A DNA stretch of 64,000 bases from JADJLQ01 sp031417835 (GTDB lineage Bacteria; Bacteroidota; Bacteroidia; Chitinophagales; Saprospiraceae). The translations under genes were made by a program, and so were the position numbers. The notes below the pieces were generated by a model that had not been told where the DNA came from, searched no databases, and saw only the letters and a list, made by a program, of their open reading frames with translations. Shown here piece by piece: positions 9,307-17,825 of this stretch. Numbering within the stretch: the first letter of the stretch is position 1; every line of letters starts with the position of its first letter. Location: the NCBI GenBank assembly GCA_031417835.1, contig JANOWJ010000043.1:1-64000 (forward strand). The letters are read 5' to 3'.

Positions 9307-12300
9307 TTAGAAGTTGACATTTAATCCTAACGAGAATGCCCTAGACAATGGATAGGTACGGCCATCGCCATTTCTTCCCCCAGTTTGTTCAGGATCCAGC
9401 AAATCTATATTTTTGAGTACGAAGAGATTCTCTCCTGAAAAATACAAATTGGCCTTCTTGATCAGCACCTTATTTGTAAGTTTTGTCGGGATGCTATAGC
9501 CCACTCTGAGATTTTTTAACCGCAAATAGGCCCCATTTTGTAAATATCTATCAGTGGGCCTCCCATAAGCTTTGCTATTGTCACCATCAAAAACTGAATA
9601 GGGTTTAGCATAATAGGAATCAGGATTAGCTCCCAATGGACTGGTAGCATCCCGCCAGTAGTCAAGGTGCTCAGGATATACCATCATATGGAAGGGACCA
9701 TTAGCTGGTCCTCTGAATATATTTCCATTAAAGATTTCTGATATGTACAGATCCTGCTTACCAACTCCTTGAAAGAAAAATGATAAATCAAATCCTTTCC
9801 AGGTGGCACTACCATTTATTCCGTACAGGTACTGTGGAAGCTGGTTTCCTATTACTACCATATCACCATGCTCATCGGCGGTGTTCTTACCGTTATTTAT
9901 AGCTCCACTCTTGTCAACATCCAGGTATTTCAGATCTCCCGAATTCCATTTTCCTGCCCAGAGAAAGGACTGAGACGGCCAATTCGCCGATTCATCGTTT
10001 GTTTGGAAAAGCCCTGATGTTTTATAACCCCATAATTCGCCCAACCTCTGCCCTTGATAAAAAGTGCTCAATATTCGTGTAGGATTATTATACGACATTA
10101 CCACACTTTTATTATTAGCCAGATTAGCACCTATTTGATAATAAAAATCTCCTATATTATTTTTCCAGCTGACTTCCAGTTCAAAACCTCGTGTCCTGAT
10201 TTCGCCAGAGTTTTCCCTAGGAACACCGGTACCCAACACAGCTGGGACCGCTGGACCAGGGCCTACCAGGTTGGTAGTATGGGATTCATACCAATCAAAA
10301 CTGGTGGAAAACCTATTGCCAAAAAAAGCTAAATCCGTTCCAAAATCCAAAGTTTTCACTTTTTCCCAAGTTAAATTAACACTAGAGATATTGGGAGCAG
10401 ACACTGCCCATAATCGCTGGCCACTGAACAAGTAGGAGCTCTGGTTGATCCCCAATGTTGGTATGTAGAGGTAGTTAGCCACATTTTGGTTACCTAGTTC
10501 TCCAAAAGATGCCCTAACCTTGAAAAAATTGATCACATTTTTAAACGGAAAGAATTTCTCTTTAGACGGTACCCAACCAGCAGAAATAGACGGGAAATAT
10601 CCCCATTGCTTACCAGGTTCAAATCTTGAGGAACCATCGGCTCTGAAATTGGCCTCCACTAAATATTTTTCATAATAATTGTAGCTCAGCCTTCCAAATC
10701 CGCTCTGAGTAGCCCAATAACCTTGTCCATCAGACACGGTTTTTGTTCCTACGGCTGTATTTATAGACGGTACATTGTCGCTGAGTAGGTAAAGTGCATC
10801 GGAATTCAATGCGAAGTAGTCATACTTTTCTTGTTGATAACCAACCAAAGCAGAAAAGTTGTGATTTCCAAAGCTTTTGGTATAGGTAGAATAAAGATTT
10901 GGTGATAAATAGGTGTCTGTATAAAGTCTTGGCCTGAATGAAGTCGCTATTTTAGCAAGCCCATTGGCCATATCCCCATTCGGACGAAGCCAAAACCATT
11001 GTTTTGCGGAAAGTACTTGCCGGTTATTACTGGCTGTATAGTTGAATTCAAGGTTAGTTACCCAGCCTTTGATGGGTTCTAAGGTAATTCTTGGAGCTAG
11101 TACCATCTGAGTATTTATAGTATTATCTCTTTCTGCCTGCCACTCGGCTATCCGACTCTCCTCTGTCCAGATATTTGTTCCAGGATATTTTGCAGGCATC
11201 GTTGGTTTTAATTTGGACATCATATCATAGATACGACCCCGACCCAAATCCTGTTGCCAGGGAAATTCTTGTACTCCATAATTGTACTTGAATAATAAAC
11301 CAATTTTAGCCCAAGAAGTGGCTTGTGTATTTATTTTTCCGTCGAAATTATAGCGGTTAAATGATTCGTTACCATGTCGGAGTAGTCCTTGCTCACCATA
11401 CCATCCGGCTGACAAATAATAATCCATCTTTTCAGTCGAACCGGAAACGCTCATATCGTGTTTTTGCCGTGAGGAAAAATCCTTATATAAGACATCAACC
11501 CAATCTGTATTAGCGGCTGCACCTAGCCCCATTGATCCGATGTTCCAGGTCAGTCCATTAGGTTGACCAAACATTACAGGTGCACTTCCGGGATTGGCTA
11601 TATTCTTAGAAAGGCGATCAAGTGCGTCAGCATTGTACCAAGGCGTACCACCAATATTTTTGGCTGCATCATTTGCTACTAAGGCAAAAGTCATGGCATC
11701 CACTAACTTAGGAACTTGAACGGGTTTTGAAAGGGCCAGATTTGTTGAGTAAGATATGTTCGCACGACCTTTACTGCTTTTTCCTGATTTTGTAGTAATC
11801 AGAATAACCCCATAAGCTGCTCGTGCTCCGTAAATGGCAGAAGAAGCAGCATCTTTGAGTACGGTTATAGATTCAATATCATTGGGATTGATACTGCTTA
11901 TATCCATCACGATATTATCTACCAGGACAAATGGAGCGTTGCTTCCTCCAAAAGATTGCAAGCCCCGGATACTCATATCCAAAGCTGCACCAGGTTCACC
12001 ACCTGCGTTTGAAACAGAAATGTTTAGGTTGGGGATTAATCCCTGTAAAGCTTGCTGAGCACTAGATACGGGTCGTGATGTTATATCTTTTGAGGAAATG
12101 GTCGATATTGCTCCCGTTAGATTCATCCTTTTTTGAGTTCCATATCCTATTACAACGACATCTTCAAGACTTTGTGAAGTTGGTTCCATCTTGATGTCCA
12201 TGATCGAGAGAGAACCCACTTTCACTTCATGGCTCAAATACCCTATATAAGAAAATATCAATATACTATTTTCGTCTTTGACTTTTATTGAGTATTTCCC

Positions 12301-12576
12301 ACCATCATCTGAAACAGTACCATTGTCAGTGCCTTTCTCCAGAATAGTAGCAGCAGGCAACCCAATTCCATTTTCATCTGTTATAATACCAGTTATAACG
12401 AGGTCATCGAAATGGTGAGTTTCATACACATTAAGAATAACAGGATCTCCTTTGCTGTTAGAGGTGGAATGCTTGTTATTCGCCAACAAAGCAGTACAAA
12501 AAAAACATGGCAGAACAAATAGGCACAGAGTGCTTTTAGATGTAAACCAACGGTGAGATAGTAATTTAAATTTCAT
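9307..12576 (-). CDS. SusC/RagA-family TonB-dependent outer-membrane transporter
   Basis: A 1089-residue TonB-dependent transporter. The order is signal peptide (residues 1-32), carboxypeptidase-D-like regulatory domain (about 58-130, DENGIGLPAATI), TonB-box region EDVVVIGYG (about 137-146), plug (about 150-265, with SIRGLQSFGGSNAPFVLVD and VLKDAASSAIYGARAAYGV) and the 22-strand barrel to the C-terminal NVNF. It imports oligosaccharides into the periplasm using proton-motive force through TonB, together with the adjacent SusD. No N-terminal FecR-interacting (STN) domain is evident, so control is more likely through the divergent AraC-type regulator than through an anti-sigma relay. Confidence 0.96.
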   Translation of the reverse strand: MKFKLLSHRWFTSKSTLCLFVLPCFFCTALLANNKHSTSNSKGDPVILNVYETHHFDDLVITGIITDENGIGLPAATILEKGTDNGTVSDDGGKYSIKVKDENSILIFSYIGYLSHEVKVGSLSIMDIKMEPTSQSLEDVVVIGYGTQKRMNLTGAISTISSKDITSRPVSSAQQALQGLIPNLNISVSNAGGEPGAALDMSIRGLQSFGGSNAPFVLVDNIVMDISSINPNDIESITVLKDAASSAIYGARAAYGVILITTKSGKSSKGRANISYSTNLALSKPVQVPKLVDAMTFALVANDAAKNIGGTPWYNADALDRLSKNIANPGSAPVMFGQPNGLTWNIGSMGLGAAANTDWVDVLYKDFSSRQKHDMSVSGSTEKMDYYLSAGWYGEQGLLRHGNESFNRYNFDGKINTQATSWAKIGLLFKYNYGVQEFPWQQDLGRGRIYDMMSKLKPTMPAKYPGTNIWTEESRIAEWQAERDNTINTQMVLAPRITLEPIKGWVTNLEFNYTASNNRQVLSAKQWFWLRPNGDMANGLAKIATSFRPRLYTDTYLSPNLYSTYTKSFGNHNFSALVGYQQEKYDYFALNSDALYLLSDNVPSINTAVGTKTVSDGQGYWATQSGFGRLSYNYYEKYLVEANFRADGSSRFEPGKQWGYFPSISAGWVPSKEKFFPFKNVINFFKVRASFGELGNQNVANYLYIPTLGINQSSYLFSGQRLWAVSAPNISSVNLTWEKVKTLDFGTDLAFFGNRFSTSFDWYESHTTNLVGPGPAVPAVLGTGVPRENSGEIRTRGFELEVSWKNNIGDFYYQIGANLANNKSVVMSYNNPTRILSTFYQGQRLGELWGYKTSGLFQTNDESANWPSQSFLWAGKWNSGDLKYLDVDKSGAINNGKNTADEHGDMVVIGNQLPQYLYGINGSATWKGFDLSFFFQGVGKQDLYISEIFNGNIFRGPANGPFHMMVYPEHLDYWRDATSPLGANPDSYYAKPYSVFDGDNSKAYGRPTDRYLQNGAYLRLKNLRVGYSIPTKLTNKVLIKKANLYFSGENLFVLKNIDLLDPEQTGGRNGDGRTYPLSRAFSLGLNVNF

Positions 12577-12949
12577 ATATTGGCAATTAATCGTTTATAA
12601 ATATTATGTTTTTTATTCTTACCATAATAATATTAAGTTTACTCAATAATGCATACTTCAATCAACAATTATGCAATTCAAATATTTTCAATCCGAAGTA
12701 TTTAATCACTATAATTAAGTACTCCTATGACATCCTTCCTCAAACAGTCTTAAAATCGTTGCAAGACCAAAACCTGGTCCTCCTCCAGTTACGACCCCCG
12801 TTTTACTTTTAAGACCTTTCACTATAATTGGTTTAGATTGTTTTTTGACTAAGTCCGCCTTACGCGCTATTTTGTGAAGGTATGATCCAAGAAATAACTT
12901 TAACTCCTAAATTTGATTCAATTACTTTGTTTTTTGACACTATTGTGAT
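12577..12949. other. Divergent intergenic region between susC and the AraC-type gene
   Basis: This 373-base stretch must contain the susC promoter and the regulator promoter. A sequence close to the Bacteroidota -7 element (TTACTTTG) lies just upstream of the regulator at about 12923-12930, but no good -33 partner is seen, and no clear -7 element was found for susC. The right half holds a decayed dehydrogenase fragment (separate entry). Confidence 0.5.
12715..12900 (-). pseudogene. Short-chain dehydrogenase (SDR) fragment: Rossmann start only
   Basis: One minus-strand frame between two stop codons encodes about 61 residues ending in GLKSKTGVVTGGGPGFGLAT and then ILRLFEEG. This is the beta1 / TGxxxGxG / alphaB opening of an SDR enzyme, where VTGG and G-x-G are the NAD(P)-binding signature. 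The residues before it (ARKADLVKKQ, PIIVKGL) read like a linker rather than a bare N-terminus, so the parent may have been a fusion, for instance the aldolase-SDR proteins of deoxysugar catabolism. Nothing of the catalytic Y-x-x-x-K half survives. It is a deletion remnant, unlikely to be functional. Confidence 0.5.
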
Positions 12950-13855
12950 ATGAGTAGAAACCTATTAGAAAGTTTAAAGTATTTAACAATTAGTGAACTC
13001 GATGAATCCTGGGGACTATCTGTATCGACAGTTGGATTTCAGGTGGTAAAGCCTTTCGCTACATTCCCTCCGGCTGGACATCCACAAGGCTACATATATG
13101 ACCCTAAGAAAGGTAGGGTAATGCCTGAATATGGATTAATATACTTCATCGATGGCGAAGGAGTGTTCAGTTGCAAGTATGAAAAAAATGTAAGCGTTGG
13201 ACCAGGTTCCCTGGCATTGGTCTTTCCAGGGGAGTGGCATTCTTATGAGCCAGTTGTTGACATTGGCTGGCAATGTTACTGGATTCATTTTAAAGGAGTA
13301 TTCGCTGACCGTATAATCAAAAATAATTTTTTTAAAAAAGAAGAACCCGTATTAAAAATTGGGTTGAATGAAAATTTAATTGAACTCTATAATCAGGCGA
13401 TTCATTTCGCAGACCAGGAGCAAATATCCTATCAGCAAGTACTTTCAGGTATTACAATAAATATGTTAGGATTAATTTATTACCTGAAACAGAATAACCA
13501 TTTTGCTGACAAGGAAATAAGCAATAAAATGAATAAAGCAAAATTTCTGATGAGGGAAAGGTTTGCTAAGTCCATCAAGATTGAAGAAATTGCCGCCGAG
13601 CTCAATGTAAGTTATTCATGGTTTCGCCGAATGTTCAAAGTTTACTCCGGTTTTTCACCTGCTCAGTATATCATTCAATTAAAATTACTCAGGGCAAAAA
13701 CGTACTTATCATCATCCAGATTGAGCATAAAGGAAATTGCTTATGAATTAACTTTTGAAAACCCAAATCATTTTTATGTTTTTTTTAAACAAAGAACTGG
13801 TATGACCCCTGAACAGTTCCGAAACCAGGCGATTTTACCATATGATGATAAGTGA
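12950..13855 (+). CDS. AraC-family transcriptional regulator, probable activator of the glycan locus
   Basis: A 301-residue cytoplasmic protein. The N-terminal cupin-type AraC ligand-binding domain spans about residues 20-165 (GLIYFIDGEGVFSCKYEKN, GSLALVFPGEWHSYEP, WQCYWIHFKG). The C-terminal pair of helix-turn-helix motifs spans about 200-295 (IEEIAAELNVSYSWFRRMFK, then SIKEIAYELTFENPNHFYVFFKQRTGMTPEQFR). The second HTH carries the usual family signature. Members of this architecture bind a sugar and switch on catabolic genes. It diverges from susC and lies upstream of the sulfatase/GH78 run, so it is the obvious local regulator. No hybrid two-component sensor of the usual Bacteroides PUL type is present. 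Confidence 0.93.
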   Translation: MSRNLLESLKYLTISELDESWGLSVSTVGFQVVKPFATFPPAGHPQGYIYDPKKGRVMPEYGLIYFIDGEGVFSCKYEKNVSVGPGSLALVFPGEWHSYEPVVDIGWQCYWIHFKGVFADRIIKNNFFKKEEPVLKIGLNENLIELYNQAIHFADQEQISYQQVLSGITINMLGLIYYLKQNNHFADKEISNKMNKAKFLMRERFAKSIKIEEIAAELNVSYSWFRRMFKVYSGFSPAQYIIQLKLLRAKTYLSSSRLSIKEIAYELTFENPNHFYVFFKQRTGMTPEQFRNQAILPYDDK

Positions 13856-14226
13856 AAAACCGATGCAATGTGTGCGATCAGGAAGAGGGTAAAAACGCGA
13901 ACAATTACATAATAATTCTTCCAACATCTCACCGTGTACGATAAAGTTGGAAACAGTTCTTACAGCATTACGTATTCCCAAAGATCTTGTTAAATACATT
14001 CTTCTGGCTGTCCCCAGAGGTCATTAAGTTAGATAGAGAATTCAAAGTAGGCATGATGATAAAAATAAAGCCTCATAAATAGTTTATTTATAAGGCTTTG
14101 CGGACAATACCGGACTATTTTAAAATTTTGCTCTCCTACATCCTGCTTAACCCGATTTTGAAGCCGGTTGCTAATAAATTACCAAATTGGTTTACATTCA
14201 ATGCAGGAAATAGTAAATCTCTTATC
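13856..14226. other. Intergenic spacer, regulator to first sulfatase
   Basis: No gene is recognised in the first 210 bases. A strong hairpin terminator occupies 14067-14099. An in-frame TTG at 14098 could extend the sulfatase upstream, but it would begin inside that hairpin, so the start was placed further down. Confidence 0.5.
14067..14099 (+). terminator. Hairpin terminator downstream of the AraC-type gene
   Basis: A 15-bp stem with one mismatch (14067-14081 against 14085-14099) closes a three-base loop; the ends read AAAGCC and GGCTTT. Its shape and AAAGCCT/AGGCTTT ends resemble the terminator after susD. It separates the regulator transcript from the sulfatase run, implying a promoter within roughly 14100-14260 for the latter. 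Confidence 0.6.
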
Positions 14227-15690
14227 ATGCAAAAGGTCTTTTTTAGATGGGGTAAGCTAAGGTTAATGAAATTGGCTTTCCCCACTTTTTTGTTTAATAC
14301 TAACTTCTACAATCTGCCCAAAACCATTTTTTATTTCCTTCTCATAATTGGCATTTCTTTAGCCCTGACTTATGATAGGAAGCAACCGAAACCCAATATC
14401 ATATTCATTCTTACGGATGACCATCGTTGGGATGCCCTTGGTTATTCAGGAAATCCCGTCATCAAAACGCCGAACATGGATGACCTGGCAAGAAATGGAC
14501 TTTATTTTAAAAACGCTTTTGCATCCACACCCATTTGTGCAGCCAGCCGAGCATCTCTATTAACAGGACTATATGAGCGTACCCATAATTATACTTTTGG
14601 AAGACCAAATCTGAAAAATGAATATCTTCTTAAAAGTTATCCTTATTTGCTTCGAAAAGCAGGCTATCGTACCGGTTTTGTGGGCAAGTTTGGAGTCAAA
14701 GTGAATGAAGGCATGGTGGATACTTTGTTTGATTGGCATAAACTGACATATCTGCCCTATTGGAAAGAATTAAATGGAACACGCAAGCACTTAGTAGATA
14801 TAAATGGTGATCACGCTGTCGACTTTATAAAATCCAGCCAGGGTCAACCCTTTTGTCTTTCCTTATCTTTCTGGTCTCCTCATGCAGAAGATGACAAAAA
14901 AGAACAATATTTCTGGCCGGAGAACGTAGATAGTCTCTATATCCATGACAAGATTCCATTACCTATCACAGGTGATTCGGGATTTTTTAATGCACTTCCT
15001 GATTTTTTAAAAACTACTATGAATCGCCAACGCTGGTATTGGCGATTTGATACTCCTGAAAAATATCAGCAAATGGTAAAAGGATATTACCGAATGATAA
15101 GTGGAGTGGATCTTGTCATCGGTAGACTGCGTAATTCTTTGAAAGAATTGGGATTAGAAAAAAACACGGTAATTATTTTTGCAGGCGATAATGGATATTT
15201 TCTTGGAGAACGTGGCTATGCAGATAAATGGCTTATGCACGAAACATCCATTCGTACGCCAATGATCCTTTTTGACCCAAGGATGACAAGAGCAAAACAG
15301 AAAAGAACGGTGACTGAAATGGTATTAAATCTTGATATTACTGCTACCATACTTGATTTGGTAAATGCCGAAATTCCAAAAGACTATCATGGTACCAGTC
15401 TCATGGCTTTCTACAAACAAAAACCAAGTCCCTGGCGAAAATCTGTATTTCTTGAACACCGACTTGAAGGGAACCCACTACTCCTTAAAACAGATGCCTA
15501 TCGGGACGATACCTGGAAATTCATCAGATATGATGATCATCCAGATTTTTTTGAATTATACAATCATAAAGAAGACCCATATGAAATAACAAACCTTGCC
15601 AGTAACATTTTTTATGCAAATCAAATAAAACATTACAAGTCTATGTGTGATTCGATCGTAGGGAAGTTAATGGAAGTGAGAGTCAATTGA
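14227..15690 (+). CDS. Secreted sulfatase 1 (S1 family, formylglycine type)
   Basis: Using ATG at 14227 the protein has 487 residues; ATG at 14266 (MKLAFPTF) is an equally plausible start and gives a more compact signal/anchor sequence. The hydrophobic segment lies near residues 30-48. The metal-binding opening PNIIFILTDDHRWDALG has the Asp pair, and the maturation motif CAASR with the formylglycine cysteine at about residue 104 is followed by ASLLTG. The distal GDNGYFLGERGYADK block is also conserved. S1 sulfatases hydrolyse sulfate esters after an anaerobic or aerobic maturase converts Cys to formylglycine; no maturase gene is in the window. It is first in a plus-strand run with DUF1080 and oxidoreductase genes. 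Confidence 0.9.
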   Translation: MQKVFFRWGKLRLMKLAFPTFLFNTNFYNLPKTIFYFLLIIGISLALTYDRKQPKPNIIFILTDDHRWDALGYSGNPVIKTPNMDDLARNGLYFKNAFASTPICAASRASLLTGLYERTHNYTFGRPNLKNEYLLKSYPYLLRKAGYRTGFVGKFGVKVNEGMVDTLFDWHKLTYLPYWKELNGTRKHLVDINGDHAVDFIKSSQGQPFCLSLSFWSPHAEDDKKEQYFWPENVDSLYIHDKIPLPITGDSGFFNALPDFLKTTMNRQRWYWRFDTPEKYQQMVKGYYRMISGVDLVIGRLRNSLKELGLEKNTVIIFAGDNGYFLGERGYADKWLMHETSIRTPMILFDPRMTRAKQKRTVTEMVLNLDITATILDLVNAEIPKDYHGTSLMAFYKQKPSPWRKSVFLEHRLEGNPLLLKTDAYRDDTWKFIRYDDHPDFFELYNHKEDPYEITNLASNIFYANQIKHYKSMCDSIVGKLMEVRVN

Positions 15691-15727
15691 TCTAAGTAGA
15701 AAATAAGTTGTTCTAAAAGCAAAATTT

Positions 15728-16414
15728 ATGAAATATAAAGCTATACTTTTTGGATTGGTAGTTTTAGGGATGCAAACCACAGGTTGGTCCCAACAAAAAT
15801 TCCTAGGCCTTGGAGATTTTAATGAGCCACTTGGTGCATGGTTTGAAGCGGGAAATGCAGCTCTTAGTACAACCGAAGAAAAAAAACTGACAGCTCAGAC
15901 TGGAAACGGAGTATTTATAAGTGAACATGGAAAGACAGCAAACCTGGTTACTAAACAAACTCATGGCGATATTCAATTGGAATTAGAATTTATGGTTTCA
16001 AAAGGTTCAAATTCGGGAGTGTATTTACAAGGAAGGTATGAGGTTCAAATTTTAGATAGTTATGGCCGTAAGAATCCGGGGTCGGGAGATTGTGGTGGCA
16101 TTTATGCCAGGTATGATGGGAAAAAAACGTACGAGGGAATACCTCCTTTATTAAATGCTTCGAAAAAACATGGCGAATGGCAACACCTCTCTATCGAATT
16201 TAACGCTCCCCGATTTAATTCAAAAGGAGAAAAAGTAAAAAATGCCGTATTTAAGAAAGTTAAGCTAAATGGTATCCTCGTACAAAAAAATACAGAAGTT
16301 ACAGGGCCCACCGCTTCTTCCTTGGATAATATAGAAGAACCACGAGGACCATTGATGTGCCAGGGTGATCATGGCCCAATTGCATACCGTGCAATCACAC
16401 TAAAAAACCGTTAA
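15728..16414 (+). CDS. Secreted DUF1080 (3-keto-disaccharide hydrolase-type) protein
   Basis: A 228-residue protein with a signal peptide ending near residue 21 (GWSQ). It carries a concanavalin-like beta-sandwich of the DUF1080 family: GDIQLELEFMVSKGSNSGVYLQGRYEVQILDS is the signature region (about 78-110), and QGDHGPIAYRAITLK forms the C-terminal strand. Characterised members cleave 3-keto-glycosides, either hydrolytically or as lyases, after a dehydrogenase oxidises C3 of the sugar. The very next gene is a Gfo/Idh/MocA oxidoreductase, exactly the partner such a route needs. A plain carbohydrate-binding role is the alternative. Confidence 0.85.
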   Translation: MKYKAILFGLVVLGMQTTGWSQQKFLGLGDFNEPLGAWFEAGNAALSTTEEKKLTAQTGNGVFISEHGKTANLVTKQTHGDIQLELEFMVSKGSNSGVYLQGRYEVQILDSYGRKNPGSGDCGGIYARYDGKKTYEGIPPLLNASKKHGEWQHLSIEFNAPRFNSKGEKVKNAVFKKVKLNGILVQKNTEVTGPTASSLDNIEEPRGPLMCQGDHGPIAYRAITLKNR

Positions 16415-16446
16415 TCGGATAAGATGGTAAAAAAAAATAAATCATT

Positions 16447-17808
16447 ATGAAATCAAGAAGAGAATTTACAAAGATTATTTCCGTAGGGACATCCGGAACC
16501 ATATTCTTAGGTGCGGGATCATTTGGAAATAAAGAATCTAATACTCCCAAAATCATGCAAACTCCTGCTGATAAAATAAATCTGGCATTTGTAGGTATTG
16601 CGGGAAAAGGCGCTAATAATATAAAAAATTTAATCGATCAGAATGTAGTTGCATTATGCGATGTGGACTGGGGCGAAAGAACTAAACCTATTTTTGATGC
16701 CCATCCGAATGCAAAAAAATACAGAGATTTTAGAGAAATGCTCGAAAAGCAAAAAGATATTGATGCTGTCGTAATCTCTACGCCAGACCATACTCATGGG
16801 GTGATAGCCATGATGGCCATAAAAATGGGCAAACATGTCTATTGCGAAAAGCCATTAGCTCACTCCGTATTCGAGGTCCGCGAAATCACTAAAGCTGCAA
16901 AAGAATACGGTGTGCAAACTCAAATGGGCAATCAAGGGCATTCCTATAAAGAAATTCGTGAATTTTATGAACATATTAAGGCCGGCACTATTGGCAAAGT
17001 AACTGAAGTGCATGCGTGGTGCGACAGACCAGCTGGTGGGGGCACAGTGGCTTTCCCTCACGGCGAGGCTCGTCCGACCGGGGAGTTCAATGTACCTGAT
17101 TATCTTAACTGGGATCTATGGTTAGGCCCTGCAAAACAAAGACCCTACCATCCAGTGTATCATCCAGCTAAATGGCGGGGATATATAGATTTTGGCTGCG
17201 GAGCAATGGGGGATTTTGGCTGTCACACCCTTGACCCCGCCTTTTGGGCTTTGAATCTAGGAAGTCCCGAAAGTGTAATTGCAAGTACTACCAATCTGAT
17301 TCCAGATTATAAGTATGATGCATATCCTACTTCTTCTATCATTACCTACAAATTTCCTAAAAGAGATAATCCAAGCTCCGTAAAACTTACCTGGTATGAT
17401 GGTGGGATACTGCCTCTATACGACGAAAGATTAAAAGACTTGAAATACCCGGCTTGTGGGGCTCTCCTGATCGGTGAAAAAGGAATCATCATGCATGGTT
17501 CTCATGGCGCAGGTGGTTATAAAGTATATCCTTTCGATAAAAATAGAGAAATAGAAACACCACCTGTTTTGATCGAACGCAGCAAGGGGCATTACACGGA
17601 TTGGTTGGATGCTATAAAAACAGGCAAACCTGCCAGTTCAAATTTTAATTATGGTGGTCCACTCACTGAAACAGTATTGCTTGGTACGACAGCCTCTTTA
17701 TTTAGAAACCAGGAATTGAAATGGGACAATGTTAATATGAAGGTCACCAATTTTGAGGCAGCTAATGCAGTAATCAAACCTGAATTCAGATCAGGATGGG
17801 CTATCTAA
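16447..17808 (+). CDS. Exported Gfo/Idh/MocA-family oxidoreductase
   Basis: A 453-residue NAD(P)-dependent sugar oxidoreductase. The N-terminus MKSRREFTKIISVG is a twin-arginine-type leader (R4-R5 before a hydrophobic stretch), so the folded holoenzyme is probably exported. The Rossmann domain follows (INLAFVGIAGKGANN, about 44-58). The family signature EKPLAH sits at about 134-139 with K135 as cofactor/substrate lysine. The C-terminal alpha/beta domain includes GCGAMGDFGCHTLDPAFW. Relatives oxidise or reduce C3 (or C1/C2/C4) of sugars, or act as glycosidases through oxidation. Its position just after the DUF1080 gene suggests a 3-keto glycoside route. Confidence 0.9.
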   Translation: MKSRREFTKIISVGTSGTIFLGAGSFGNKESNTPKIMQTPADKINLAFVGIAGKGANNIKNLIDQNVVALCDVDWGERTKPIFDAHPNAKKYRDFREMLEKQKDIDAVVISTPDHTHGVIAMMAIKMGKHVYCEKPLAHSVFEVREITKAAKEYGVQTQMGNQGHSYKEIREFYEHIKAGTIGKVTEVHAWCDRPAGGGTVAFPHGEARPTGEFNVPDYLNWDLWLGPAKQRPYHPVYHPAKWRGYIDFGCGAMGDFGCHTLDPAFWALNLGSPESVIASTTNLIPDYKYDAYPTSSIITYKFPKRDNPSSVKLTWYDGGILPLYDERLKDLKYPACGALLIGEKGIIMHGSHGAGGYKVYPFDKNREIETPPVLIERSKGHYTDWLDAIKTGKPASSNFNYGGPLTETVLLGTTASLFRNQELKWDNVNMKVTNFEAANAVIKPEFRSGWAI

Positions 17809-17825
17809 AATTTACAAGGATGGAG

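Noticed and set aside
14098..14226. N-terminal extension of sulfatase 1 from a TTG codon
   Set aside because: The TTG lies inside the right arm of the hairpin terminator at 14067-14099, and an ATG start further down gives a normal export segment.
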